Shown here: piece by piece, positions 46,061 to 57,215 of the stretch
Numbering within the stretch: position 1 is the first letter of the stretch
How the letters are laid out: the number at the start of each line of letters is the position of its first letter
DNA from: Timema cristinae
Lineage: Eukaryota > Arthropoda > Insecta > Phasmatodea > Timematidae
Direction: 5' to 3'
Assembly (NCBI GenBank): GCA_039000515.1
Contig: JBCFYV010000012.1
Coordinates: 85,714,284 to 85,778,283 of the forward strand
Length of the DNA: 64,000 nt
Program-made: the position numbers and the translations under genes
The notes under the pieces: generated by a model
What the model saw: the letters and a program-made list of their open reading frames with translations, nothing else
Databases searched by the model: none
What the model was told of the DNA's origin: nothing

Positions 46061-47049
46061 TATTTTTTGGGTAAAAGAGAGTGGAAGAGAGGGGGGAGGG
46101 GCTATACCTGCGGTGGCATGGAGTAATGACCTTCAACAAGAGATAACAATATCTTAAAATTAAATCCTTGTTACAAATTTTGAAGGCCTTTCTTTAACAT
46201 AATTGTGGTTGTTAGAGCTTGAATTTTATAGGGCTTCACAAGATACTAATTTAGACGCCGAGGATAAATTAAAAATACATTTTTAATCATCCCCTATGAG
46301 GGAGTAAAACCACTAAAACATCTCTCCTTCTACGTGGATATGGACATTTTCCGGTAAATTTAAGAAAATTAAATCTCACGGGTGTATTTTATAAGAGTAT
46401 CTGATTCTAATATTTTAGTAAGATATTAATTATACAGTTAGTAGGAAATTCGATCACGTGAGTGTAAGAAAACAACTGAAATCTGCTCCATTGTAACTAA
46501 TTTGATAATGTTTCTGATGTTAATGGTCTCAAGAGAAATTAAAATAAGTGGAGACTTTAAACTTAGAATATGTCGATTCTATTTAAATAACTGTAAAAAA
46601 AAATCCGGAAAATATGAAATAAACGTTTTCTGTTTGTTTGTTTTTAATTATAAAAATAGGCATCTAAAATGTGTCATCTGAAATCTCCACATGTGGGGGC
46701 TTACTAGGATGGGTAAGAAATGGAGCACTGATAGCTTATTTGATCTAGATCGTTGTTTTTAGAGTGTATTTTACTTGCTTTATAGACGACTTTACTTCAA
46801 CCTTCTCAAGCTAAATGTGATCTTCTTCTTGGCCGAAGAAATATTGAAAATGTCCCTCTCACCCCCTCGAGTAAGGTATCAAGCGGTAATGAGGGCGTAC
46901 TCCGGCGTAGAAAGCAGATACTGGGACAGTTAAGAGCGTCCGGACACCCCCGGCCGGTATCTCACACTTCACGGAAATTACAACGCATTACCGCTGCTCT
47001 CAGATGCGCGCGCACCACATCACAAACATCGGTGAGACATGTTTAGTTC
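46061..47049. other. Intron sequence with a CpG-rich block
   Basis: 46860-47040 contains many CpG dinucleotides (CTCCGGCGTAG, CCCCGGCCGGTATC, GATGCGCGCGCACC) in an AT-rich setting and no long frame. A regulatory element or untranslated exon is possible. Confidence 0.4.
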
Positions 47050-47225
47050 TTTTTTTCACCACGATTCACGTCACTACCCTTCCGGGTTACTCTCATATTT
47101 ACACTAAAGGGGTAGGAAGGGATAAGTTAGAAAGAATATTAGGGAAGTGAACCAGCAGTTTCGTGTAGAAATAATGAAAAACCATCTGGGGGGGGGGGGG
47201 GGGGGGGGGATACTCAGTTCAATCA
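47050..47225 (-). mobile_element. SINE-like copy interrupted by a 22-G run
   Basis: ACGTCACTACCCTTCCGGGT at the 3' side, GAAATAATGAAAAACCATCT in the body, then a run of 22 G at 47188-47209, then TACTCAGTTC. The homopolymer stands inside the element. Confidence 0.6.
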
Positions 47226-47268
47226 ACAGGAATTTGAATACTTGTCTTCCCGTCATTGTTGAACCAAA

Positions 47269-47529
47269 TACCCGCCTCCGTGGCGTAGTTGGCTAACGCG
47301 CTTATCGTGTTGAGCTCGACTGCTAAGGACGGGGAGATCGAGGTTCGAATCTCGGTCGGGTGAACTGGGGGTGGTTTTCCTAAATGGTTTTCCACTCTCC
47401 CTCCACGCAAATGTGGGCTCACTTCCTCAAATTCAGTCTACCCAATTCCTAATCCATTAGCGTAATTAGTACTTAAAGCGTATAACCCGAACGGGTAGTA
47501 AGACGTGGTGCTAAATATTATTATTATTA
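47269..47529 (+). mobile_element. Full-length SINE, type 1 head, with target duplication
   Basis: The head has A box TGGCGTAGTTGGCTAACGC and B box GGTTCGAATCTC, and the body TTTTCCACTCTCCCTCCACG leads to CCCGAACGGGTAGTAAGACG and an ATT tail. The 10-bp duplication TTGAACCAAA stands at 47259-47268 and 47530-47539. Confidence 0.95.
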
Positions 47530-48223
47530 TTGAACCAAACCAGGTGAGACTGATGCTAGAGCTCTTATGACCATCGGTCCAACATGACTCTTTCACTAAA
47601 TACAGCGGGAATATATTTTTTATTTTACTATCTGGCCCATTGACGGATCATTCGTCGATTTCGTAATGATAACGCTTAAACTGTAGCCTTTAGATAATCG
47701 GTTGGCAACCTAAGGCCCGTAGGCTCATTGATTGATAATACTCATGGAAGCGGGGAGTTGGAAAACTATAAAAAAATCCCTCGGTACGGACCGGAATTTG
47801 ATTATTTGCAAAGAATGAAAAAAAAACTTCTATTTTTTTTCACCTTCATTTCTTATTATCTCCGTGATTTTTGTATTCGTGAGAAACTTTTATAATAATG
47901 GTTGTAAGCAACAATCCAAGAAATTGTCTATCTATCATTAAGGGAGATACTTAACCCTCCTAATAATATAATGTGGTCACTGGAAACCCCAACGCTACTT
48001 TGTTGACCTGTATAACCTGTAATATATTTAAAAATTCTGAAAAAAATGGACTTTGTTCCTTTATCTCTTCACTTTGCACTATATGTTTTCAATAATTTTT
48101 TTTATAAAATTGATAGTATTTTATACCTTTAGTTACACTAAGTATCAAGCTTAAATTAAATACGCTTGTTTTCTGACCTTATTATAATATACTCTTAAAT
48201 GAATGAATTTTTTAAATACAATA

Positions 48224-48381
48224 TTATTATTAGCACTGCGTCTTACTACCCGTTCGTGTTGTACACACTTACGCTAATGTGTAATGGAAGGGTGATTGTG
48301 AGATGAAATGGAGGACCTACAGTTTAATGTGGAATCCGAACCACGGTGGAGACCTGGTATTTCCCACATTCACAAGTTGTG
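48224..48381 (-). mobile_element. 5'-truncated SINE, type 2, with 13-bp target duplication
   Basis: Only the 3' half is present (tail, GCACTGCGTCTTACTACCCG and part of the body). TTTAAATACAATA at 48211-48223 and 48382-48394 is the target duplication, so the copy was truncated on insertion, as in LINE-driven priming. Confidence 0.92.
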
Positions 48382-48647
48382 TTTAAATACAATAAATGCA
48401 ATCTATTGTGTGGTATTATAAAGACATTTAAAATCTAAAAAATTTCAAAAAAATATTGCAGCATCTTCAACATATAAAGGAAATGGTAAGACTCGTGTTT
48501 CTCTTATGGAGCTAATAGAAGATGAATGGTCGTTTGTTATTGGTATTTGGTACGTTCTTCATAGGCTGCTCAAATCAATTATGAACTTGTGTACTGTACA
48601 AAATGGTCGTCAAATTTTCATAGAGTCCAATTTACACTAATATCACC

Positions 48648-48910
48648 TGCTTTAGTGGCCACGGTATTTAAGTTCTAAGGTATCACTCTCGCGATAGACT
48701 AGACGACCGTTGGCAGGAAGATTGGGGCTCGAACCCCGGTTGGATGTACTGAGGATATTTTTAAATGCTTTTCTATTTTCAGTCCAAGAAAATGTGAGCA
48801 TATTCGTTTAAATTTAACTCTCCTCATCCATAACTCACTAGCGGATTAGCACATATGTGTGTAAACTGAATATGTAGTAAGACGCGGTGCTATAAAAATA
48901 ATAATACACT
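48648..48910 (+). mobile_element. SINE, type 1, diverged
   Basis: The head GCTTTAGTGGCCACGGTATT, B box GGGGCTCGAACCCC and 3' end TATGTAGTAAGACGCGGTGC followed by ATAATAATA identify it. Confidence 0.85.
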
Positions 48911-49739
48911 ACTATCATGTTGTGTATGGTTTGGTAGTGCTTAATTGCGGTGACAAAATCAAAACTTGATAAATTATCCCCAGTAACAAGTATATTCCAG
49001 ATGCAGGCAGAACCATACAAGATCTTACATTCCACATGATAACGTCACAGAGGATGATCAGAATATTATGTAATAATCATTAAATTATTCACAAGGAAGA
49101 AAATTGCTACGTCTAGAATGGGATTCAAGGTACTAAAGTGGTCATGATCTTTTGAATTTTTTGGAGAAAACTGGAAGAAATACTATTGCAGATACATTTT
49201 CCTCACGTAGTCTAGCAATAGTGTTGATAAATAACCAACTTACGATGCTAGGAGTAATAAGAACACATTTTTTCAAGCTAGTACAGGAGTTCATCACGAT
49301 TTGGAATTCAGAATTCAACAACAATAGTGTACTACCCCGACCATTGAAATGGAAGAGGGGTGACTCTTTTGAGTACCATGATTTATTCATCTAAAACAAG
49401 ACAAACTGCTATGATTCTTGATTATAACGCAACGAAGTCAGGAGTTGACACTTTTGGTATTTCGATTCAGATGTATAGTAAATTACAAATTAAATTACAA
49501 TTAGTCAGCCGATGGTGTTATTCTTCATATTTTGAAATAAATATCCTAAAATATTTCGTTATTTGAATGTACCTAAATCAAAATGGAATCGAAGGATAAA
49601 GAATTGTAGTAGAAGGGTATTTATCATGGAATTGGATAAATATCTACGAAAAATGAACAGCAATGAAATGCTACTTCTTAGACAACAAAAGTAACTCAAA
49701 GACTGTAATGATACTGTCTTGGACCCCTCTCATATATTA

Positions 49740-51069
49740 AAAAGTCATGGATGAAGTGTATTTTTCTTTGATAAACTGTGTATAAAATATCCTTTTAATA
49801 CTTCATCCATGGAGAGTCACGCGCTTTTCAGAAGTAATTTCAATAATTGCACCGCAAACTTTATTTTTTCTCTAAAATATCAACTCCGTAGTATTTAGCA
49901 GAATCTTGTGACACGCTGGCCCCCTCTACCCAATAGGGGGCCAGCGTGTCACAACACCTGTTGCCAGGAGTTTTTCCATTAGTTTTTTTTAACACTGGTG
50001 ACAAGGAGTCCAAGAGGCAAGGGGTAGGTCATATATAAGCTGCTTGTGCGTGTGAATATTATCAGTGCCGGTAATATATTAACAGTGCCAGTAACTTAAA
50101 TCCATAGAATACATAAAATATATTAGAGAGAAAAGTCACAGGAAAACATTATGTGAATTTAACAAAAACTGTTATTTTATATATCATATCTTCAGTACCG
50201 AAGGTGTAATAATCTAAATAAAACGTGTGCAACGTCAATGGTCTTTCTAATTTAATAATTATAAGCATTATATATAATCAGACCACATCACCGTTGTAAC
50301 ACTATTGAATTAATCGCCCCGCGTTGGGCGTCGATTGTAACACTACGGATTGATTCCCTGGTATAATAATGCTGTGATGATATTTAGGTTGTCTATAGCT
50401 CCGTGGTCGAGCGCCTATTATCACTGTACGGAATAGATACCGTTTAACCAGCTGTTAATTGCTCCGTGGTCGAGCACTAATTAAATCGGTATAATTAATA
50501 AATGTAAGAAAGTGAACTAATAATGGCTGTTTATTTACATACGGGTTATTCAAATGACATCTGTTAATTACTTATACATACTCCAATTAAATTATTTATA
50601 TCAATGTACACTTGTGATATTAATGTAAATTATTGTAGTCTGTGTTAGAATGTGATTGCGAGAGCCAGTGCTAGTGCATTTGTGAGTCCCTAACTGCGTT
50701 GCTTGTGTGAGCGTGGGTGCTAGAGCGAGTAGTGAGTGTGCGGTTGCTTTAAACATACGAACAAACGGCTTATATATATGACATACCCCTTGCCTCTTAC
50801 GCCCTTCGTCAACAGTGTAAAAACTAATAGAATAAGTCCGGGCGACAGGTGTTGTGAAGGCTAGCTTCTTATTAGAATAGGGAATTGGCGTCTTTGCCAA
50901 ATTCTGCGTAGTTTTCCTTTAACAGGAAAAATGGTATAAAAAATATATTTTAATGGTGAAATCCTTTTCATATTATTTCTGAAAAGCGCGTGTTTCTTCA
51001 TGGATGAATCATTATAGGGTATTCTACATATGTTACTTTAAAGAAAAATTACCTTCATCCATGACTTTT
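49740..51069. mobile_element. 1.33-kb foldback/TIR element with about 320-bp imperfect arms
   Basis: The ends are AAAAGTCATGGATGAAG and its inverse CTTCATCCATGACTTTT, each flanked by TA. The inverted match runs on through CACGCGCTTTTCAGAA, CACAACACCTGT and GAGGCAAGGGGTA(G/T)GTCATATA on the left to about 50060, and from about 50750 on the right. The centre (50060-50750) is unique, with no transposase recognised. TA flanks suggest a mariner-like target, which is inference. GC-rich motifs such as CGCCCCGCGTTGGGCG lie in the centre. Confidence 0.75.
49906..49954. repeat. Perfect hairpin, 20-bp arms, 9-base loop
   Basis: TTGTGACACGCTGGCCCCCT at 49906-49925 is followed by CTACCCAAT and the exact reverse complement AGGGGGCCAGCGTGTCACAA at 49935-49954. 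It sits in the left arm of the 1.33-kb foldback; the right arm does not keep it. Confidence 0.95.
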
Positions 51070-51071
51070 TA

Positions 51072-54000
51072 AATAGTTTAGATTGATCTGAATCAATATC
51101 ATTACACCGCTTGCAAGTGCGTAGTAACGCATACAAGCGTCACCATCTCAAAACAGTGCTTAATTACAGGGAAATATCACAATATTAATCCCGTATCAAC
51201 ATAATTAGCGCCATATCGCGGGTCAAATAAAACAATTAATTCAATAACATTTTAATTGGTGCCCATTGCGGGCCGAGAACACTTTAATTGGCTCCCAATC
51301 ACGGGGCATCATTAGTAAATAAGATCCGTAACGTTTTAAGAGGTAGAATGTGTTGAATTTGGGATGGATTATAAGATAAGCATAATTATTATTGCTGTAA
51401 GTGTTCATATTTTATTTGAACCAAAAAACATCCCCTGTATAATAATATTATGTGGATATCTGGTGCAAAACTAATCGTGTTATATGTACTATTAAAAAAC
51501 TCTCTTTTGGTAGTCAGATAAGTTATATTCATGTAACTATTTGATACTTTTAAACAATGTATTATAATTAGATCATAATTCACTAGTGAAATACAGTATA
51601 CTTCAAAAAGTCGTGCTGGTGTCTCTAGTGACCCCTATGGTGTTTAATCAAACAAAACAAAAATTCTAGTAATAGGAAGGTTAAATAAAATATTAAGATA
51701 CATTTTACGTCTTGCGCTACTGTAGGATATTCTCCTAAAACACCTCCTTGGGTAAGAAAGTTTATAGAAATCAAATTCTTCACAAAGATTTATTTCACGC
51801 CATATATTTCAAAAGTGAAGTAAAATTCAGTAAAAGGAAGACAAGAGAAGATTAATGATGTAGAGTTCAAATGTTTAGTCCATTACCGCAGGGTACGGTA
51901 GTTTAGAGATAAACGAGCACAACGTTCTTCCTTCTCCAGCTTTTTTTATTTTGCAGGGAGGGAGGGGGGGGTGTAGGTATCACTTCTGACCATTGATTTC
52001 TTTTCTCTGCGAGGGGGCGTGCCCCCATGGTGAAGTGAGGACTTATATGATAGGCATGGTGCCGCCATATGTCGGAGGAGTGACGCGGTCTGTTGAGAAG
52101 TGGAAGACCATATATTACCTGTCCTTGCTTGTGGCCGGTTGGTTGGTCACGTGACAAGAGAATGGAACGTTGGGACAGGCAGGAGTAAATGTAGGGATAG
52201 GGGTGAGAAAACCCTGCTACTTTGGTGGAGACAGAGGCGTCGTTAGAATGACAGCTTTGGGAGGGAGCGAGTTCAATAAATAAATTATCCTCAAATTAAG
52301 CTATTACTTTGTTTACAAATGTACCATTCTTGTAGCGCATTCATTATATACCGTAATGAGAATCTAATTTAGGATTTAATATAACGAGTTACCTTATTTC
52401 TTCAGTTTCGACATTGAACTATCAGAAATCAAGGTTATACCTTTATGTTCAAGGTCATTTTAATACAAATGTAAATATCTTAACATCAAAAACCTTAGTG
52501 TTAATTAAAGAGCCCACGCTGCTACAAAACCCTTCCAACCATGTACCTACTAAAACTGATGTAATGTCGCCCTTATTATTTTGTATTCATTAGCTCATAA
52601 TTCAGCCACCCCATGAGTCAAATTTGTGTTCTACCAAATCAACCAGAAGATGCCATTTTATAAATTCGTTATATATGCGTATGGCGTGGTTAAGACGTAT
52701 CACGATATTACATTATACAAAATGTCAACACCATAATAATATTCAAGATTACGTCAAAAACTAATTTATCTTCTATATGTGTGATTTGGTTGTTTACTAA
52801 CTCGTTCCATTTCAAATGTCCGAGATGTTTATTTATACGATTAGATGTAAGAAGAAAAAAAATAATGACAAACTCTTTTAAAATGGAAACATGCCAAGTT
52901 AATTTTGTGAAAGTAACATCCCAAGTATGAAGATAAATGATCATAAAGTGGATGAAAAAAATAGGGTTTCAGATTTTATTTGTGAAAATAGTAGTTTCAC
53001 TCGAATTTTTTATTGTATTAATAAATAATATCCTAAGATTACTGCACAAAAACACATTTTCAAGCTAATAAAAGATTAGCTATAAATTACAATCATCAAA
53101 TCTTCAACAAAAGAGATTGACAAAAGTAATGTAATACTTAAGGCGAAAGATACGAACAGTTGAGTTTGTAATTAGAATCATAGACGGCAGTGCATTCCAT
53201 CCGTTGCAAATTCAAAAATATGTATATTTCCTGCTTTCACTAAAATAGTGCACATTATTTAAAAAAATCCCCTTAGTTTATGATGGGTGGAAGTCCTGTA
53301 CTGAGTATCTCTCGAACGTTTCACGTCCCATTGTTAACAAAAGGATCGCGCGCAGTTTAATGCGGGTAGCATCCTCCTGCGATAACAGAGAGCAATAAGC
53401 ACGCAACAGCTAACGTTAACCTTGTCCCAGGGGTTAATGGTTAGTGTTCAAGCCAGGCTACGTACAGTGGCGCGCCCATCTTAGCTTGGATTAGCGAGAT
53501 CAGGAGGACACACGGATAGTTTGAAATAGTGACTATAGACTATAAAATTGGAGTTCAAAAGAAACATTTTCTCTTAGGTTTGATTTAAATTGATTTATTT
53601 AACTAAAATTATCAACTAAATTATATATTTGATTAAATGTTGACCTACAGCTTGTAGCTTAGTATATAATTAGTTCACTAACTGGAGCTTATAGTTACCC
53701 TCACATCACAAGTTTAGTTCATACGTTTGCCGTTAGGGTAAAATAAAGCGTCGTGAAGCACGGCTTACTTAGACTATAGCTCATCTTCAATCCTACTGAT
53801 ATAGATCTCTACCCCTAAATTACATTCAAATATTTATTTAAGTAAATGATAAAATTATATAGGGCCTGTAATACTAAGTTTAGATCTTTTAATATTCCAT
53901 AGTATATTAAGTTTGAGGAAGAGAAAAACAGTAACGTTAATCCGAAGACTCAAACATAAATGTATCTATCTTATTTACAGCTTTGCTCGAACTGCCCACT

Positions 54001-55784
54001 AACAACCACATACGTTTTACAATAGTGTATTTATCGTCACATATGTAAGTATGTCTATGAAACTTGCCTTCAAGACATGGCAGTCGGAAGGATGTTTGCA
54101 CTTTATAGGATGAAAATGTAATGTTAGACTTATAAAGCAGTGTCTCTAATGTAATTTATAAAATAATTTAGTATTTAAAATTCTTCCTTAGTCAAATTTT
54201 ATTCGGAGAGAATTGGTTCAAATCGTGAGTCTGGAAAGTAATCTTCAAGAATGGCTGTTTCCATTCCCCTTATTTCCAGCGAATCCTCGTTCTGAATTCT
54301 GTTGTGGGATCTTTCCTCTAGAGAGGATTCAAAAAGAGGTTTAAACATCGCCCATATTGGGACATCCGGCCCCATTCCATCCTACCCCTTCTTTCAGCCT
54401 CTAGTGTCGAATAAACCCGCTTCGCCTCTTGGGTTTTACGACTGCAACATGCAACATTACGCTCGCACGTGTTTGTTGGGGAAAAGCTGGCCCACACTTC
54501 AGGTCAGTTATGAACCGGTAGGTAGAGGCTCGATCCTAGACTAGGGCACTAGATACATTAGGTAAAGTTTATCCCTGATTACTGGGATATGTGTGAACAG
54601 AACGGTCAAACATTCTCAATTCCACATCTTCTATTACTAAGTTTATGTTATGTAGAATGCCACACTAATCTCTTTAATATATTTGAACAAAACGATCCAA
54701 TTTGATGTAATCCGCGTACCTTTATTACGGAGCTTACATACATTATGGACAAACCCCTTTCAAATAATTATGATAAGCTGAAATTTTATATTATATAATT
54801 ATATGCCCAAACAAGAACTTAAATCTGTGATACCCAAATTTTAAGTCCAGTGGACTAAGGCTTATCTAGTTTGTTTTGCTTATGACGGAGAGGCTGAGGT
54901 TTGAATCCCAGGTGGAAGTACTGAGAGTGTTTATCACTAAATTGTTTCTCACTCTTCCTCCAAATAAATGCGGCTACATTTCCTGTATATTATTCCTTTC
55001 TCATCTTTAACCCATCAGTTTATAGACTGAATTAGTAGTAGACCTATACATTTGTGGGGGGGAGGGGTGAGAGGGACTTTTGAGATTTGGCTAGACGCAT
55101 CAATGCTCTACTAACCTAACTACAGTATGGCACGTATTCCTCCATACAAACATTAACTATCGAGTCTTGGCGCGAAGTAAATGTAATAATGTGGATTGTA
55201 AAAGTCTCCAAGCAGTTCATTTGGCCGAGAAGTAGTGTTATGCAAAACACCCGGACCGAATGTCGGTCTGATCACAATTTTCCAGTTTATAAGTCACAGT
55301 AGATTATTTTTAAACTGCGTCCAGATAACTACGTTTAAATACCCTAACGGTGTACATAAGAGGAAGGTGAAATTTAGACCTTCTTCACTACACTCACTCA
55401 GGATTCATACCCCGACCTACCTGTCACTAAAAAACGGACTAAACTAGATAGACATAACTTACAGTCCGTGTTCCCATAGATCCATAAAAACAGTTTTGAA
55501 ACAAATGCACATAAATATTTTCAAAGTAAAAAGATTTTTTTAAGTAATTCAATAACATTTTGTATCTTATTTTAAAGTTTTGTAATGGTCTCAACTTAGT
55601 GTTAAAGAATAACGCTCTCAATCTATACACTCGTACTATCTGTCACTGATGGTAAGTGTAGCTAGCTACTGAGGTGTCATTGATAAAGTATATTACTGGT
55701 ATACCAGCATTATTCGGTGGAGACCTTGAGAGGACGCTGAATGCTCAGTAATTATTCAACTGACAAATGTTAACCAAGTATTAC
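51072..55784. other. Intron sequence, no supported gene
   Basis: Just right of the foldback, 51220-51310 repeats TTAATTGG(T/C)(G/T)CCCA(T/A)T-type motifs. GC-richer blocks occur at 51950-52160, 53320-53500 and 54290-54500; each has short open frames or acceptor- and donor-like strings, but no domain. A SINE-like fragment lies near 54895-55030. Confidence 0.4.
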
Positions 55785-55880
55785 CTCATATTCTCTTGTG
55801 TGAGGGTCCATCCAACTCCCTGATTGATTCAGGTGATTAAGGGGCTCACGGGAGCAGACCTCAGACCAAGAGGTTGTGAG
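55785..55880 (-). CDS. Putative first coding exon: start codon split by an intron (ATGAG|GT)
   Basis: On the minus strand an ATG at 55789-55787 is followed by AG and a donor, ATGAG|GTAATA, with the exon ending at 55785. Joined to the exon starting at 40069 (C CTG GGT) it reads M-S-L-G-S-S, in the frame that exon needs. An in-frame TGA lies a short way upstream, so the coding part would be only five bases and the rest 5' UTR. The upstream border is unknown; an acceptor-like site ends in a TCGACAG near 55880, and the start coordinate given here is nominal. Most of this segment would be untranslated. What else it could be: chance, since an ATG-AG-GT string is short and a different first exon could lie anywhere upstream of 40069. 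Confidence 0.33.
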
Positions 55881-55975
55881 AAATGAAGAAGGGGTCCACT
55901 GGTAGCTGTCGAGTGATAGAGACGGCAAGGTGATTGACGTGGGAGCCAATGGTCCACGACGGGAATGTAGGTGGA
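55881..55975 (-). promoter_or_regulatory. Possible promoter-proximal segment of the ankyrin gene
   Basis: This stretch just upstream of the putative start exon is richer in GC than its surroundings. On the minus strand it carries ACCATTGG (a CCAAT box in inverse orientation) and CACGTCAATCACC (a CRE-like ACGTCA half site). No TATA box was seen at a useful distance. A MITE copy begins at about 55966 and would therefore sit directly upstream. This rests wholly on the weak start-exon call. Confidence 0.2.
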
Positions 55976-56330
55976 CGTGAGAAAATAACAGTGTTTTTTG
56001 CAGTGTTTATATCAAAATAAAAAATATATATTGCTCCAGTAGAAACATAATGTTAAATTTCCTTCACATGGTGACCTTAAAATTTATTGAATATCTGTCA
56101 TGTGCATGGCGGCATTAGATGACAAACTTTTGAATGAAGAGAAAAAGTGGTCATTAAATTACAGGACACTCTTGACAGATATTCCAAGGATGTTGACATC
56201 ACCATGTGGAGAAAATCAAATATCTAGTTTTTACTGGAGAAATGTTTTATTTGTTTTGACCAAAAAAAGTGTTGGTATAAAAACTGCAGAAATGCTTAAC
56301 TTTCCTCGCACTCCCTACAATCTAGCCTTG
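55966..56330. mobile_element. Second, diverged copy of the same MITE family
   Basis: The core GAATATCTGTCATGTGCATG, with GATGACAAACTTTTGAATGA, parallels GAATATCTGTCATGAACATA with GGTGACAAACTTTTTAAATA in the 42 kb copy. The termini are again inverted relative to each other (CTCCAGTAGAAAC on the left, TTTTTACTGGAG on the right). The ends are less well kept and TTAA flanks were not confirmed. An 88-codon frame inside is chance. Confidence 0.65.
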
Positions 56331-56374
56331 AGAATCAGTTGTAGCACCAGCATCGGTGATGTTTAGGAGCGATT

Positions 56375-57215
56375 CAGCTGCGTTGAGTGATTGGGCTGAC
56401 CTACTGGTGACCCGGATACTAGTAGGTCTAGAATAACCCTCGTGGCTCGCTATCACCCTGTCTCTTCCAGCTCTGTAACTATCCATCTGACCTACTGGTG
56501 ACCCGGATACTAGAGGTCTAGAAGAACCCTCGTGGCTCGCTATCTCCCTGTTCTTACAGCTCTGTAACTATCCATCTGACCTACTGGTGACCCGGATACT
56601 AAGTAGGTCTAGAAGAACCCTCGTGGCTCGCTATCTCCCTGTTCATTACGCTCTGTAACTATCCATCTGACCTACTGGTGACCCGGATACTAGTAGGTCT
56701 AGAAGAACCCTCGTGGCTCGCTATCCCCTGTCTCTTCCAGCTCTGTAGCTATCCATCTGACCTACTGGTGACCCGGATACTAGTAGGTCTAGAAAACCCT
56801 CGTGGCTCGCTATCACCCTGTTCATTACAGCTCTGTAACTATCCATCTGACCTACTGGTGACCCGGATACTAGGAGGTCTAGAAAACCCTCGTGGCTCGC
56901 TATCCCCTGTCTCTTCCAGCTCTGTAACTATCCATCTGACCTACTGGTGACCCGGATACTAGGAGGTCTAGAAAAACCCTCGTGGATCGCTATCTCCCTG
57001 TCTCTTCCAGCTCTGTAACTATCCATCTGACCTACTGTGACCCGGATACAAATGTCTAGAAGAACCCTCGTGGCTCGCTATCTCCGTCTCTTCCAGCTCT
57101 GTAACTATCCATCTGACCTACTGGTGACCCGGATACTAGGAGGTCTAGAAAACCCTCGTGCTCGCTATCTCCCTGTCTCTTCCAGCTCTGTAACTATCCA
57201 TCTGACCTACTATCC
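56375..57215. repeat. Minisatellite, about 90-bp unit, nine copies
   Basis: Units begin CTGACCTACTGGTGACCCGG, then contain TAGGTCTAGAAGAACCCTCG, TGGCTCGCTATCTCCCTG and TCTCTTCCAGCTCTGTAACT. Starts were read at 56487, 56576, 56667, 56757, 56847, 56936, 57027, 57113 and 57202, so lengths vary from 86 to 91 by small indels. The indels break any long frame. CTGTCTCTTCCAG in most units looks like a plus-strand splice acceptor. Confidence 0.93.

Larger units (their letters stand above)
7150..55789 (-). other. Span of a split ankyrin-repeat protein gene (minus strand)
   Basis: This entry joins the exons listed separately below. Seen directly: eight exon candidates with GT-AG borders on the minus strand, several translating to ankyrin-like helices. 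Intron phases agree at the joins 40069/26071, 26071/17623, 17623/16208, 15326/13940 and 8653/7397, which makes chance unlikely. About 790 codons are covered. Known of the family: ankyrin repeats are roughly 33-residue helix pairs that bind partner proteins. Inferred: a cytosolic scaffold or adaptor, since no membrane segment or signal peptide is obvious. The introns are large (about 13.9 and 8.4 kb for the central ones, perhaps 15.7 kb for the first) and full of repeats. The final exon was not found; it lies below 7150 or outside the window. I cannot name the orthologue. Confidence 0.75.

Noticed and set aside
50601..50900. 99-codon frame within the foldback as a transposase
   Set aside because: There is no DDE pattern or helix-turn-helix, and it overlaps the inverted arm.
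51903..52157. 85-codon minus-strand frame as a coding exon
   Set aside because: It has a donor-like CAG|GTAATA inside, but no acceptor, phase match or recognisable domain.
54302..54544. 80-codon plus-strand frame
   Set aside because: It ends near a donor-like CAG|GTCAGT but shows no domain or partner exon.
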